In this document: positions 35,531 to 43,807 of the stretch, piece after piece
Numbering within the stretch: the stretch's first letter is position 1
Layout of the letters: each line of letters opens with the position of its first letter
NCBI GenBank assembly: GCA_038227995.1
Contig: JBBRPP010000009.1
Location: 96,456 to 160,455 of the forward strand
Direction of reading: 5' to 3'
Origin: WLMZ01 sp038227995
Lineage (GTDB): Bacteria > Actinomycetota > Acidimicrobiia > Acidimicrobiales > Ilumatobacteraceae
DNA: 64,000 nt
The notes under the pieces: model-generated
Told to the model about the DNA's origin: nothing
Database searches by the model: none
What the model saw: the letters and a program-made list of their open reading frames with translations, nothing else
Made by a program: the position numbers and the translations under genes

Positions 35531-36262
35531 ATGCCTGAACACCACGATCGATGGGCGAGAGTTGCCGAGGCGGTCACCGCCCGGATGGAGCAGCTGGGTA
35601 TCGAGGGTCGAGCAGATCTTGCCCGTCGTTCGGGTTTGTCCGATCCAACGCTGCGCCAGTACATGACGGGGACGTCGGGCCGCCGCGGTGTGGAGCTTCC
35701 TGCGATGCCGCGCGCCGACACGCTGCAACCGCTCGCGCGTGCGCTGCGCTGGCAGTCCGACTGGTGGGATTCAATCGTCGCGGGGCAGCAGCCCAACCCG
35801 TGGGACGACGGTCACGTCGACGACTCACTCGGTGAACGCGTCGCCGAGGCCCTTCGCAGCTCGGTGATCGACGTGCTCATCCGGATGCGTTTCGATCAGC
35901 TCGCCAAGATGGCGGGTTGTGCGGCATGGTTTTCCGCCGGCGCGCAACACGAGCCGGCGAAGGACCTCCAGAGCGCGGCACCGGGCGTGCGCTGGGCCGA
36001 CTACGCACCGTCACTCGACCTGTTCCTCGACAGCCACCCGGCCCTCGACGAACTCAACCGTGCGGCGAACCAACTGTGGTCGGCGGCGCGACGTCAATGG
36101 GATGCGGCTACCGAATCGACGAAGAGCCACCGTGGCACGCCGTCCCTCCAGCTCGCCGCCCAAGGCTCGAGCGATCCCCGTTCGATCGACCCTTCGACAG
36201 ACGAGAACGCTCCGGGGAAGCGACCGTCACCCCCGTCCGAGGACAGCGACGAGCGCCGGTGA
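35531..36262 (+). CDS. XRE-family regulator with long C-terminal region
   Basis: 243 residues. The HTH is at about 5-65: RWARVAEAVTARMEQLG, RADLARRSGLSDPTLRQYMTG, then ADTLQPLARALRW. The middle carries DSLGERVAEALRSSVIDVLIRMRFDQLAKM and an aromatic helix set (LDLFLDSHPALDELNRAANQLW). The last 50 residues are polar and look disordered (ENAPGKRPSPPSEDSDERR). ATG 35531 precedes the HTH directly; the frame is open upstream but of poor quality. The ImmA-like gene starts 28 nt after the stop, giving the common regulator-peptidase pair. Confidence 0.72.
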   Translation: MPEHHDRWARVAEAVTARMEQLGIEGRADLARRSGLSDPTLRQYMTGTSGRRGVELPAMPRADTLQPLARALRWQSDWWDSIVAGQQPNPWDDGHVDDSLGERVAEALRSSVIDVLIRMRFDQLAKMAGCAAWFSAGAQHEPAKDLQSAAPGVRWADYAPSLDLFLDSHPALDELNRAANQLWSAARRQWDAATESTKSHRGTPSLQLAAQGSSDPRSIDPSTDENAPGKRPSPPSEDSDERR

Positions 36263-36290
36263 CCGCGCGCCCCTCTGCGATGATCCGTTC

Positions 36291-36731
36291 ATGGCTGGGT
36301 GGAGGGTCTGGGGCGAGCTGCGGCGGCGCCCGTACATCGAACTCGTGTGGGCGATCCTGGTCGGGCATCGCGGCCGGATCGAGCGCCTGGGCGGGGATCG
36401 GCGCCGCATCACGATCGAAGCCCGGCTCGATCAGCGCGAGCGGCGCGCCGTGCTCGCCCACGAGCTGGTGCACGACGAGCGCGACATCCTGTTCGACTCC
36501 GACACTCCCCTCGCACTGATCCGCAAGGAAGAGGCTTACGTCGTCGCCGAGACCCATCGGCGGCTGGTGCCGATCGACGAGCTGGAGGTGCTCGTGCGGG
36601 CAGCGCTCGACAACGACCAGTGCGTCACGTGGCGAACCGTCGCCGAATGGTTCGACGTCCCACGCGATGTTGCCGAGGGCGCCGCGAGCCAGCTCGGGCA
36701 ACGGCAGCCCCGATCATCCGGCATCAGGTGA
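36291..36731 (+). CDS. ImmA/IrrE-like zinc metallopeptidase
   Basis: 146 residues. H57-E58-L-V-H61 in AVLAHELVHDERDIL is the HExxH zinc site, and RKEEAYVVAETHRRLV could supply the third ligand (Glu). The C-terminal half is helical with WRTVAEWFDVPRDVAEGA, like the region after the catalytic helix in IrrE-type proteins. Such peptidases cut the partner XRE repressor on damage or mating signals. The partner here would be the gene directly upstream. The 3' end overlaps the convergent methyltransferase gene by 8 nt. Confidence 0.75.
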   Translation: MAGWRVWGELRRRPYIELVWAILVGHRGRIERLGGDRRRITIEARLDQRERRAVLAHELVHDERDILFDSDTPLALIRKEEAYVVAETHRRLVPIDELEVLVRAALDNDQCVTWRTVAEWFDVPRDVAEGAASQLGQRQPRSSGIR

Positions 36732-37323
36732 TCGTGCGGGCGACGAACATCACGCCTTCTGGCGGCCCGTCGCGCCGAATCGGTTCGAGCTCACGGTGCA
36801 CGATGACCACTGGCGCCTCGTCGAACGCCGACTCGAACGACGGCCACACCGCCGCTCCGATGACCCAGGCAATCACTCCTCCCGGCTCCAGGACGTCGAG
36901 CAGCGCTGGAACCACAGACGCACCAACGTGGCCGCTCGTGAACGTGCCGGCCGAGATCGTTGCGGCGTACCGAGCACCGATGGTGATCGGTTTGGTGAGA
37001 TCGACGACCGCGAGGTCGCGGTACACCGCCTTGCCGCGGGCCACATCCAGCATCTCCGGCGACAGATCGACGCCGTCGATCGTCGTCAGTCCGAGCTGAA
37101 CGAGCCGGGACCCGACGGCGCCGGTCCCGCAGCCGATGTCGAGAACCGGCGCGGCGAGATCGGCAAGCAATGGAGCGAGCAGCTCGGCAATGCGGTTGCT
37201 GCCGGTGAAGCCGAGTTCGCCGAACACGTCGTTGTCGTACTCGGCCGCCCAATCGCGGTACAGCGCGGCTGCGGCGTCCACCCCGCCGACCGACCGCGCC
37301 GCCGAGATCGGATCTGTCCCCAT
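36724..37323 (-). CDS. Class I SAM-dependent methyltransferase
   Basis: 199 residues. SAM-binding motif I is VLDIGCGTGAVGSRL, motif II TIDGVDLSPEMLDVAR, then AVVDLTKP and ISAGTFTSGHV, with the post-motif LLDVLEPGGVIAWVIG. The N-terminus contains YRDWAAEYDNDVF, as in Williams-Beuren-like and thioether-type methyltransferases. The acceptor is unknown. It is convergent with the ImmA-like gene (8-nt overlap) and divergent from a small conserved gene 45 nt away. Confidence 0.85.
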   Translation of the reverse strand: MGTDPISAARSVGGVDAAAALYRDWAAEYDNDVFGELGFTGSNRIAELLAPLLADLAAPVLDIGCGTGAVGSRLVQLGLTTIDGVDLSPEMLDVARGKAVYRDLAVVDLTKPITIGARYAATISAGTFTSGHVGASVVPALLDVLEPGGVIAWVIGAAVWPSFESAFDEAPVVIVHRELEPIRRDGPPEGVMFVARTIT

Positions 37324-37356
37324 CGCACCATTCTCACCGACCGCATCACGGCTGGC

Positions 37357-37362
37357 TACGGT
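37357..37362 (+). promoter_or_regulatory. -10 box TACGGT for a leaderless start
   Basis: TACGGT, 6 nt, ATG 37369, without a Shine-Dalgarno. Confidence 0.45.
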
Positions 37363-37368
37363 CCAGGG

Positions 37369-37623
37369 ATGGGATTGCGCGCCTCGCTGTTCAAGATGTT
37401 GAACCGGGGGTCGGCCGAGGCCGATCCGGACGAGGTCATCGAGATCGCGAACGTGCCGCTGCCGAGCGGACCGATGACCGTGGCATCGCTGTGCCGAGAG
37501 GGATTCGATGCCGTTGGTGTGGAGGCGTTCAGCGTGACGTCGAAGACGCTGAATCGCTACAGCATCATGGTGCCGCGCCGCCAGGCTGCGGACGCGACGG
37601 CCAAGCTCGACGAGTTCCGCTGA
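37369..37623 (+). CDS. Hypothetical 84-residue protein
   Basis: Not recognised. The sequence MGLRASLFKMLNRGS is followed by DEVIEIANVPLPSGPMTVASLCREGFDAVGVEAFSVTSK-type alternating strand and helix, ending YSIMVPRRQAADATAKLDEF. The fold looks like a small alpha/beta ferredoxin-like or signal-transducing-type domain (beta-alpha-beta pattern). A leaderless-type -10 box supports expression. It faces the 34-residue basic gene across a GC hairpin. Confidence 0.6.
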   Translation: MGLRASLFKMLNRGSAEADPDEVIEIANVPLPSGPMTVASLCREGFDAVGVEAFSVTSKTLNRYSIMVPRRQAADATAKLDEFR

Positions 37624-37631
37624 CGCTGACG

Positions 37632-37650
37632 GCCGGCGGGTCGGGCCGGC
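37632..37650. terminator. GC hairpin between two small convergent genes
   Basis: GCCGGC (37632-37637), loop GGGTCGG, GCCGGC (37645-37650). It follows the stop of the plus-strand gene by 8 nt and the stop of the minus-strand gene by 15 nt. No U-run. Confidence 0.4.
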
Positions 37651-37665
37651 GGCTGGGGCCGACGG

Positions 37666-37770
37666 TCAGCCGCCCTTCTTGCTCTGCTTCTCGCGCTTCA
37701 CCTCGCGCTTTTCTTTGAGCGACTTCCCGGCCTTCTTGGCTGCTGGCTTCTGGGGTGACTTCTCGGGCAT
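37666..37770 (-). CDS. 34-residue highly basic microprotein
   Basis: Too short for normal gene finders but well supported. The ATG at 37770 has AGGAG 7 nt upstream. The frame reads MPEKSPQKPAAKK, AGKSLKEKREVKRE and KQSKKGG before TGA. Fourteen of 34 residues are Lys or Arg, with an amphipathic central helix (SLKEKREVKREKQ). Short KSLKEKR-type basic proteins recur in actinobacterial genomes without a known role; RNA or DNA binding is a guess. It stands alone between convergent neighbours. Confidence 0.65.
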   Translation of the reverse strand: MPEKSPQKPAAKKAGKSLKEKREVKREKQSKKGG

Positions 37771-37817
37771 GTTGATCTCCTCGATCGTGCGTGGTCAATG
37801 TACCCACACCCGCGTCA

Positions 37818-38495
37818 CTATGAGATGAGTCCGCCGACAACATTGATCGTCACGCCGATGATGACAGTACCGAAGACGTAACCGAGCAACGCGTGGCGGG
37901 TGATGGCACGGCGAATCTGCCGGTCCGAGATGTTGGTGTCCGAGACCTGGAACGTCATGCCGACCGTGAACGCGAGATAGACGAAGTCGAGATAGTCGGG
38001 CAGTGCATCGCTCTGGAAGTCGATGCCACCCTCGGGATCGTCGTAGTAGAGGCGCGCGTACCGCAGCGTGAACATCGTGTGGACGGTGATCCACGAGACG
38101 ACGACAGTGGCGACCGCGATCGAGGTCGTCACCGCCTTCAGCGATCCGGTTTGATCCTTGGCCGCGACCAGCGCGAGCACGACACCGACAAGGCTGATCA
38201 CACTCGCGAGCAGCACGATCAGATCATCGTTGACGGTGCTGAGGTCCTCGCGCGATGCCGCCGTTCGCGTCGCTTCCCCATCGAGGGCGGGTAAGAACAT
38301 CCACACCGATCCGCTGATGACGAACGCGGCGAGATCCCAGCCGCTCAACACCGAGACCTCCCAGGGAGCGATGAAGGCAACGGCAATTCCGACCGCCAGC
38401 CCCGCTGCTCCGCCGACGGTCAGCCGTCGCCGCTGCGACATGCGTAGTGCGGACGAACGGGAACGGCCAAGTCGTCGATTGCCGTCAGCGCTCAC
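37818..38495 (-). CDS. DUF1345 family membrane protein
   Basis: 225 residues with five to six helices. The family signature is RYARLYYDDPEGGIDFQ, followed by PDYLDFVYLAFTVGMTFQVSDTNI and ITRHALLGYVFGTVIIGVTINVVGGLI. The function of DUF1345 is unknown; the topology hints at a channel. The GTG start has the -10 box TACGAT 6 nt upstream on the minus strand, so the mRNA is probably leaderless. Single gene. Confidence 0.85.
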   Translation of the reverse strand: MSADGNRRLGRSRSSALRMSQRRRLTVGGAAGLAVGIAVAFIAPWEVSVLSGWDLAAFVISGSVWMFLPALDGEATRTAASREDLSTVNDDLIVLLASVISLVGVVLALVAAKDQTGSLKAVTTSIAVATVVVSWITVHTMFTLRYARLYYDDPEGGIDFQSDALPDYLDFVYLAFTVGMTFQVSDTNISDRQIRRAITRHALLGYVFGTVIIGVTINVVGGLIS

Positions 38496-38501
38496 ATATC
38501 G

Positions 38502-38507
38502 ATCGTA
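38502..38507 (-). promoter_or_regulatory. -10 box TACGAT for leaderless DUF1345 mRNA
   Basis: Minus-strand TACGAT (38507-38502), 6 nt, then GTG 38495. Confidence 0.5.
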
Positions 38508-38522
38508 CGCGTTCGGGTCTGG

Positions 38523-38876
38523 TCAGTCGGGCTGGTTGAGTTCGATCACGTTGCCGCTGGGGTCCTTCAGAAATGCCTGTTTGCCGGCACCGGGGACATG
38601 CATCCGGTTCGACACATCGACGCCATGCACGGCGAGATCAGCGAGACAGGTCTCGAGATCGTCGACCACCAGGGCGAAATGGTTCTCGATCCCCGGCGTC
38701 TGCTTCGGTGATTGGATCAGGTGGACCTGCTCGCCTCCGGCGAAGAGCCACGCCCCGGGGAAGCCGAAATCGGGTCGCGCCGGGTTGACCGTCAGGCCCA
38801 ACCAGCCGTAGAACTCGATCGACGCATCGACATCGTGAACGCCGATGGAGACGTGCTGCACGCCGACGACGTTCAC
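38523..38876 (-). CDS. VOC-family (glyoxalase/bleomycin resistance-like) protein
   Basis: 117-residue metal-dependent fold of two beta-alpha-beta-beta-beta units. Unit one is VQHVSIGVHDVDASIEFYGWLGL with a metal His, and GEQVHLIQS. Unit two is NHFALVVDDLETCLADLAVHGV and AFLKDPSGNVIELNQP with the metal Glu. All four usual ligand positions (H, H/E, H, E) look present, so it is probably an active lyase or isomerase. GTG 38876 overlaps the stop of the M20 hydrolase gene (GTGA), so the two enzymes are co-expressed. Confidence 0.85.
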   Translation of the reverse strand: MNVVGVQHVSIGVHDVDASIEFYGWLGLTVNPARPDFGFPGAWLFAGGEQVHLIQSPKQTPGIENHFALVVDDLETCLADLAVHGVDVSNRMHVPGAGKQAFLKDPSGNVIELNQPD

Positions 38877-40126
38877 AGCTCCCCCGCCACGACGAGATCG
38901 ATCGCGCGGCGACACGTTCGGTGGAACGCGTCTGCCGCCATGTGCAGATGTTCGTCTGGAGTGTCCTCTTCCTTGGTGTGGCTGAGGCCGGCGATCGACG
39001 AGGAGAAGATCATGACGGTGGGCACCTCCCGGGCCATTTCGCTCGCGTCGTGGAGAGCTCCACTCGGCAGTTCGACATCGTGTCCTTCGACTTCGCGCAC
39101 GCTCTCGCGAGCCGCGTCGAGCAGCCGCGGATGGAAGGGCATCGGCGGGATGCGGAAGATGTGCTCGAACTCGACGGTGCAACCTTCGGCCGCAGCTGCG
39201 TCGGCGGCGGCTTGTTTGGCCTCGGCGAACATCGCCGCGAGATGACCGTGATCGATGTGGCGCATGTCCATCGCGACCTTGGTCTCGCCGGGCACTGCGG
39301 TGACGACACCCGGCCAGCACTGGATGTGACCAACAGTGGTGACGCCGTCGTGGGCGCGACCGATCTCGGCCAACGCGAGGCCGAAGCGGGCGGCAGCCAG
39401 GAACGTGTCGCGGCGCATCTCCATCGGCATCGTGCCCGAATGAGCGGCCTGGCCGCGGAACGTGATCCGTTCACGTTCGATGCCCTTAGTGCCGGTCACC
39501 GTGCAGATGCCCCTGTTCATCGCTTCGAGCACGGGACCCTGCTCGATGTGGACCTCGAGGTACGCCTTGACGTTCTTCAGCCGGGTGCGGGCGCCATCGA
39601 TCGTGTCGAGGTGGATGCCATGTTCGCCGATCACGTCGGGCAACCTGTTGCCCTCCTTGTCGGCAAGGTGTGACACGGCTTCGGTGTCGAGCGATCCGAC
39701 GACGGCGGCCGAACCGAACAGGCTGCGGCCGAAACGTGCCCCTTCTTCGTCAGCCCAGTCGACGACCGCGACCGTCACCGGCGGCGTGCCCTCGGCGGCG
39801 AGCGCGCGGATGAGTTCGACACCCGCCATCACGCCGAGCGCACCGTCGAGCCAGCCACCCTTCGGCACGCTGTCGAGATGCGAGCCGACGACGATCATGT
39901 CGTCGCTGGTGCCGCGGAGATAGGCCCACAGGTTTCCGGCCTCGTCGGTCTCGATGTCGACCGGCAACGTCGCCAGCGACTCGCGGAACAGCGCCCGCGC
40001 CTCGAGCCACTCGGGCGTCCAGCACAGCCGCCGACTGCCTTCCGGGCCGCCGGTCCGGTCAGCAAGCGCACGGAGATCGGACACGACGCGAGCCGGGTCG
40101 TACGTCGCGGTGTGAACAGAAGTCAT
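38873..40126 (-). CDS. M20 family amidohydrolase (allantoate / N-carbamoyl-amino-acid type)
   Basis: 417-residue Zn-dependent amidohydrolase of the HyuC/AllC/beta-ureidopropionase group. Landmarks: DEAGNLWAYLRG, GSHLDSVPKGGWLDGALGVMAGVE (first metal ligands), VVDWADEEGARFGRSLFGSAA (EE pair), HIEQGPVLE, ERITFRGQAAHSGTMPMEMRRD and GALHDASEMA, then MIFSSSIAGLSHTKEE with the last His. The products are an amino acid plus CO2 and ammonia, in ureide or pyrimidine breakdown; the exact substrate is not deducible. ATG 40126 has TAGTTT 7 nt upstream, a leaderless-type promoter. It forms a two-gene operon with the VOC protein. Confidence 0.9.
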   Translation of the reverse strand: MTSVHTATYDPARVVSDLRALADRTGGPEGSRRLCWTPEWLEARALFRESLATLPVDIETDEAGNLWAYLRGTSDDMIVVGSHLDSVPKGGWLDGALGVMAGVELIRALAAEGTPPVTVAVVDWADEEGARFGRSLFGSAAVVGSLDTEAVSHLADKEGNRLPDVIGEHGIHLDTIDGARTRLKNVKAYLEVHIEQGPVLEAMNRGICTVTGTKGIERERITFRGQAAHSGTMPMEMRRDTFLAAARFGLALAEIGRAHDGVTTVGHIQCWPGVVTAVPGETKVAMDMRHIDHGHLAAMFAEAKQAAADAAAAEGCTVEFEHIFRIPPMPFHPRLLDAARESVREVEGHDVELPSGALHDASEMAREVPTVMIFSSSIAGLSHTKEEDTPDEHLHMAADAFHRTCRRAIDLVVAGEL

Positions 40127-40133
40127 GCGCCCG

Positions 40134-40139
40134 AAACTA
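40134..40139 (-). promoter_or_regulatory. -10 box TAGTTT for leaderless amidohydrolase mRNA
   Basis: Minus-strand TAGTTT (40139-40134), 7 nt, ATG 40126; no Shine-Dalgarno. Confidence 0.5.
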
Positions 40140-40177
40140 CCTGCCACCGCCGACGGTGTACATGCCAGACTGCCCGC

Positions 40178-41368
40178 ATGTCGATCGAGATCCGTCCGCC
40201 GACCGAGGACGAATGGCCGGCCGTCTGCCGCGCCGATGGTCGCGCCTTCGGCAACACCTACACCCAGGCGGAGATGGACCTTCGCCGGCCGCTCCACGAC
40301 CTCAGCCGGTTCCGTGTCGCGTTCGACGACAGCGAAGTCGTCGGCGTCGCATCGTCGTACGCGCTCGACGTCACATTGCCCGGTGGTGCGTCGGTGCCGA
40401 TGGGCGGCACGACGTGGGTGTCCGTCGCCGCGACGCATCGTCGCCAGGGGCTGATGCGACGGGTCGTCTCGGCCGTACACGACGACATCGACGCGCGCGG
40501 CGAACCGCTCGCCACACTCGGCGCATCGGAAGGCGGCATCTACGAGCACCTCGGCTACGGCATCGGCTCGCAGGTGCGCGTGACGTCGATCGATCCACGC
40601 TCGACCCGGTTGCGCGAGGAGTACCGAACTGCTGATCACGGTGTCCGATTCGTCGACGGCGAGGACATCGTCGACGTCATCGCACCCCTGTGGGAGCGCT
40701 TCCGCCGCTGCCGCACGGGCGAGGTCAGCCGCTCGTTGGCGTTTCACGACCTGCTCGCCGCCGTCCGCGCCGAGCACACGACCGGAACCAATGCGCAGTA
40801 CCTCGTGCACGCCGACGGCTTCGCCGTGTACACCGTGAAGGACGAGTGGAACGACGGGCACCCCGCGCACACGATGGAGCTGATCGAGCTCGTCGCGACC
40901 ACGCCGCAGGCGCATGCCGCGCTGTGGCAGGTGCTACTCGGCGTCGATCTCGTCGCCGGCATCCGGTCGCGTTGCATACCGATCGACGACCCATTGCCAT
41001 ACCTGCTCGAAAACCAACGCGCCCTTCGCACGACCGATCTCAACGACGGCGTCTGGGTCAACGTCCTCGATCCATCGATCTGCTTCGGGGCGCGGACATA
41101 TCGCACGGTCGAGCGGTTCGTGATCGAGGTCGATGGCGTGCGCTGGGCGATCGAGGGCGGACCGGACGACGCATCGTGCCGCAAGGTTCGCTCGCGTCCC
41201 GACCTCGTTGCCACGCACTCGGCCTTCAGCTCGCTGCTCTACGGCGGCGTCCTGCCATCCGCGCTGGAAGCCGGCCGTCGCCTGACGGCACGGAGCGCCG
41301 AGGTGCTGGCTCGCGCCGATGTGTTCTTCACGACCAGCCTCGCCCCTCACTGCCAGACGCACTACTGA
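40178..41368 (+). CDS. GNAT N-acetyltransferase, Eis-like
   Basis: 396 residues with the architecture of Eis-type acetyltransferases: two fused GNAT folds plus a sterol-carrier-like C-terminal part. The first GNAT domain holds WVSVAATHRRQGLMRRVVSAVHD, the acetyl-CoA loop (RRQGL), and GASEGGIYEHLGYGIGS. The end is GGVLPSALEAGRRLTARSAEVLARADVFFTTSLAPHC, matching the Eis C-terminus. Eis proteins acetylate aminoglycosides, lysines or peptides; the substrate here is unknown. It is divergent from the amidohydrolase gene and 76 nt before an MFS gene on the same strand. Confidence 0.87.
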   Translation: MSIEIRPPTEDEWPAVCRADGRAFGNTYTQAEMDLRRPLHDLSRFRVAFDDSEVVGVASSYALDVTLPGGASVPMGGTTWVSVAATHRRQGLMRRVVSAVHDDIDARGEPLATLGASEGGIYEHLGYGIGSQVRVTSIDPRSTRLREEYRTADHGVRFVDGEDIVDVIAPLWERFRRCRTGEVSRSLAFHDLLAAVRAEHTTGTNAQYLVHADGFAVYTVKDEWNDGHPAHTMELIELVATTPQAHAALWQVLLGVDLVAGIRSRCIPIDDPLPYLLENQRALRTTDLNDGVWVNVLDPSICFGARTYRTVERFVIEVDGVRWAIEGGPDDASCRKVRSRPDLVATHSAFSSLLYGGVLPSALEAGRRLTARSAEVLARADVFFTTSLAPHCQTHY

Positions 41369-41444
41369 GCGCCCCGGTCGACAACTCGATCGACCGAAAT
41401 CCGGACACCGCACACCACGGCGTGAGCGGTAACGTCGGGCAAGC

Positions 41445-42662
41445 ATGCCGTCCGCCTCATTCGCTCCGTTTCGGCGACGGGCGTTCCTGCTGGTGTGGAT
41501 CGGCGCGATGGTGTCGAACGTCGGCACCTGGATGGAGACGACGGCGCTGAGCTACTACGTGGCCGACACGTCGAAGGCGTCGTGGTCCGGTGTGGTCGCC
41601 GCAGCCGGGTTCCTGCCAACGGCGATCCTCAGCCCGGTCGGCGGGGCGTGGGCGGATCGCTACCGGCGACGGACGATCCTGATCGTGACCAACAGCATCT
41701 CGGTGGTGATCGCGGCCAGTGTCGCCGCGCTGGTCGCCTCCGGCAGAGCGACGCCCGGTCTGCTCGCGCTGTTCGCTCTCGCCGGCGGATGCACGAACGC
41801 GATCGGCTTCCCGTCGTTCCAAACCACGTTGCCGGACCTCGTCCCGCCGGAGGAACTGGTCGCAGCGATCGGGTTGAGCAGCACCCAGTGGAACCTCGGG
41901 CGCATCCTCGGCCCGACGATGGCCGGCATCGCGATCTGGCTCGGAGGGGTCCCCGCCGCGCTGTGGTGCAACGCGATCAGCTTCCTCGCAGTGATCGCCG
42001 CGGTCGCGTTCGCTCGAATACCTCGGTCACCGCGGACGAGCCGCTCGGTGATCCAGTCGATGCGGGATTCCGTCGCCTTCGCGCGCTCGAACCCAGCGGT
42101 CCGCTCGATGGTTCCCGTCATGTTCGCGGTGTCACTGATCGGTGCGCCGTTCGTGGGCTTCATCGCCCAGATCGCGACCAAGGTGTTCCACACCAAGCAG
42201 GGCGGCACGTCATTGCTCGTCACGGCGCAGGGCGTCGGGGCCGTCATCGCAGGCGCATCGATGGGAGCGGTCACGCACCGATTCGGGATGCGCCGCACGA
42301 TGGTGGGCGCGGTGTGTCTGTTCCCTCCCGCGCTCGTGCTGTACGGCGCGTCACCGAACATCGTCGTCGCAGCGTTCGCGCTCGCCCTCACCGGGGGTGG
42401 CTACATGGCGTGCATCTCCAGCTTCTCGTCGGTGACCCAGCAATCCGCGCCGGCCGAACTTCGGGGCAGGGCGATGACCGTCAACAACTTCATCCTCGGC
42501 TTCGCCTATCCGCTCGGACTCTTCATCGAAGGCCCACTCGCGGACGCGACCTCGTTGCGGCTGATCACCATCGGTTCAGGTGTGCTGTTGATCGCGACCC
42601 TGGGGCTCGGCCGGTTGCTTCGACCGCGGCACACCGAACCGATCCGCATCGCGATCAGCTGA
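41445..42662 (+). CDS. MFS transporter, EntS-like exporter
   Basis: 405 residues with 12 predicted helices. Motif A-like GGAWADRYRRRTIL lies between helices 2 and 3. Other signatures are MVSNVGTWMETTALSYYVADTS at the N-terminus and FQTTLPDLVPPEELVAAIGLSSTQWNLGRILGPTMAG-type sequence, typical of the enterobactin-exporter/MFS_3 group. The second half repeats the pattern (GASMGAVTHRFGMRRTM). The substrate is unknown. TAACGT lies 9 nt before the ATG. It may form a transcription unit with the acetyltransferase upstream, in which case modification and export of one compound is conceivable. Confidence 0.88.
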   Translation: MPSASFAPFRRRAFLLVWIGAMVSNVGTWMETTALSYYVADTSKASWSGVVAAAGFLPTAILSPVGGAWADRYRRRTILIVTNSISVVIAASVAALVASGRATPGLLALFALAGGCTNAIGFPSFQTTLPDLVPPEELVAAIGLSSTQWNLGRILGPTMAGIAIWLGGVPAALWCNAISFLAVIAAVAFARIPRSPRTSRSVIQSMRDSVAFARSNPAVRSMVPVMFAVSLIGAPFVGFIAQIATKVFHTKQGGTSLLVTAQGVGAVIAGASMGAVTHRFGMRRTMVGAVCLFPPALVLYGASPNIVVAAFALALTGGGYMACISSFSSVTQQSAPAELRGRAMTVNNFILGFAYPLGLFIEGPLADATSLRLITIGSGVLLIATLGLGRLLRPRHTEPIRIAIS

Positions 42663-42762
42663 GCCTTCCCGGGTCTCCAGAAATCCATGTATCTCCGGTC
42701 GCCGAACCGAGTCTGTGTGGTGCGTGCGGCCGATCGGTCGTCGAGCACCAAAGGAGAAGATC

Positions 42763-43017
42763 ATGGAACTCTTGTATCTCGGAGGTGAGGGGTCGGACGC
42801 CCCGCATTGGGTCATCGGACCTGACGGCGTTCCGGTGTGGGTCGATGGTTGGGGCGTCGAATCGCTGAACGACGTTCGGATCGCCGTTGCCATCCTGAAC
42901 CTGTCCCTGCAGTTCAAGAACCCCACCCTCAGCAAGACCGTCGGCGAGCACGTTGGCCGCTTCGTGCAGCACGAGCTCGCCGCGTTCACCGGCCGCAACG
43001 CGATCGCGCTGGGTTGA
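42763..43017 (+). CDS. Hypothetical 84-residue protein, first of an unrecognised cassette
   Basis: Not recognised. AAGGAG is perfectly placed 6 nt before the ATG. The N-terminal half is beta-like and rich in Gly/Trp/Val (LYLGGEGSDAPHWVIGPDGVPVWVDGWG). The C-terminal half is helical (DVRIAVAILNLSLQF, KTVGEHVGRFVQHELAAF). No signal peptide. The next gene starts 1 nt after its stop, so the two are tightly coupled. Confidence 0.7.
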   Translation: MELLYLGGEGSDAPHWVIGPDGVPVWVDGWGVESLNDVRIAVAILNLSLQFKNPTLSKTVGEHVGRFVQHELAAFTGRNAIALG

Positions 43018-43018
43018 C

Positions 43019-43807
43019 GTGAGGCCGGATGTGGCAGAGGGGCTGGGGGCGGCCGGCCTCTCTGCCGCAACCAGTGACGACCTCGCGCGGTACGCGTCCT
43101 ACTTCGCAGCGCTCGACGCGTGGACGGAGTACTGGGACATCTACCACCCCGAATCCCACGGATACTTCTACTTCGGTGACGGCGAGCGGCCGGGCTTGCT
43201 CGAGCAGTTGGTGCCGCGCCGAACGACCCCACCCGTGTACGACGCATGGAAGCGCCGGGCAGTCGGCCGCGACAGTCGCGACGCATTCTCCACTTGTGGG
43301 CGTGCACCCTCGGTCGCCCGGGCGGCACTCGAGTACGACCAGCTCGTCGGCTCGCTGTTCGACGAGCACTTCGGATGCCTGATCACAGACGCTCAGCGCG
43401 TCGACTACCTGCGAGCCATCCACCACTTCGCGACCGACACGCTGCCGGATGCCACCGACCGCCTGGCGCGTATCCCGCCGGGTGATTCGCGTCGGCGCAC
43501 CGCCGGTCGACACACGATCGACTCGGACATCATGTGGTTCGTGTGGGCCCTCCAACTCGAGCTGGCGCACCTGAACGCTCCTGAGATCGACTCACCGAGA
43601 CGTGCGCTCGTGATGGCCGGCGTCGCGTCGGGTTGTCCTGCGCACTACGTGAAGCGCGCTGATCGGCGCACGCGGACGGAATACGACTCGAGCGACACAA
43701 CGACCGTCATCCTCCAAGAGCGCGCCGTGCGATGGTCTCAGTCGATGGACGACGCGACTCGCGAGGTCCACGCCCTGTACCGGGTTCGGGAATGGGGCCA
43801 CGAGTGA
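43019..43807 (+). CDS. Hypothetical 262-residue protein, second of the cassette
   Basis: Not recognised. It is mostly helical and rich in Trp, Tyr and His: LARYASYFAALDAWTEYWDIYHPESHGYFY-type start, SLFDEHFGCLITDAQRVDYLRAIHHFATDTL, SDIMWFVWALQLELAHLNAPE. The C-terminal third is basic and ends REVHALYRVREWGHE. Repeated His/Asp/Glu in the helices could bind metal, but no known motif is complete. GTG 43019 is chosen because it lies 1 nt after the previous stop; GTG at 43034 is an alternative. A third small frame begins on its stop codon (GTGA). Confidence 0.65.
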   Translation: MRPDVAEGLGAAGLSAATSDDLARYASYFAALDAWTEYWDIYHPESHGYFYFGDGERPGLLEQLVPRRTTPPVYDAWKRRAVGRDSRDAFSTCGRAPSVARAALEYDQLVGSLFDEHFGCLITDAQRVDYLRAIHHFATDTLPDATDRLARIPPGDSRRRTAGRHTIDSDIMWFVWALQLELAHLNAPEIDSPRRALVMAGVASGCPAHYVKRADRRTRTEYDSSDTTTVILQERAVRWSQSMDDATREVHALYRVREWGHE

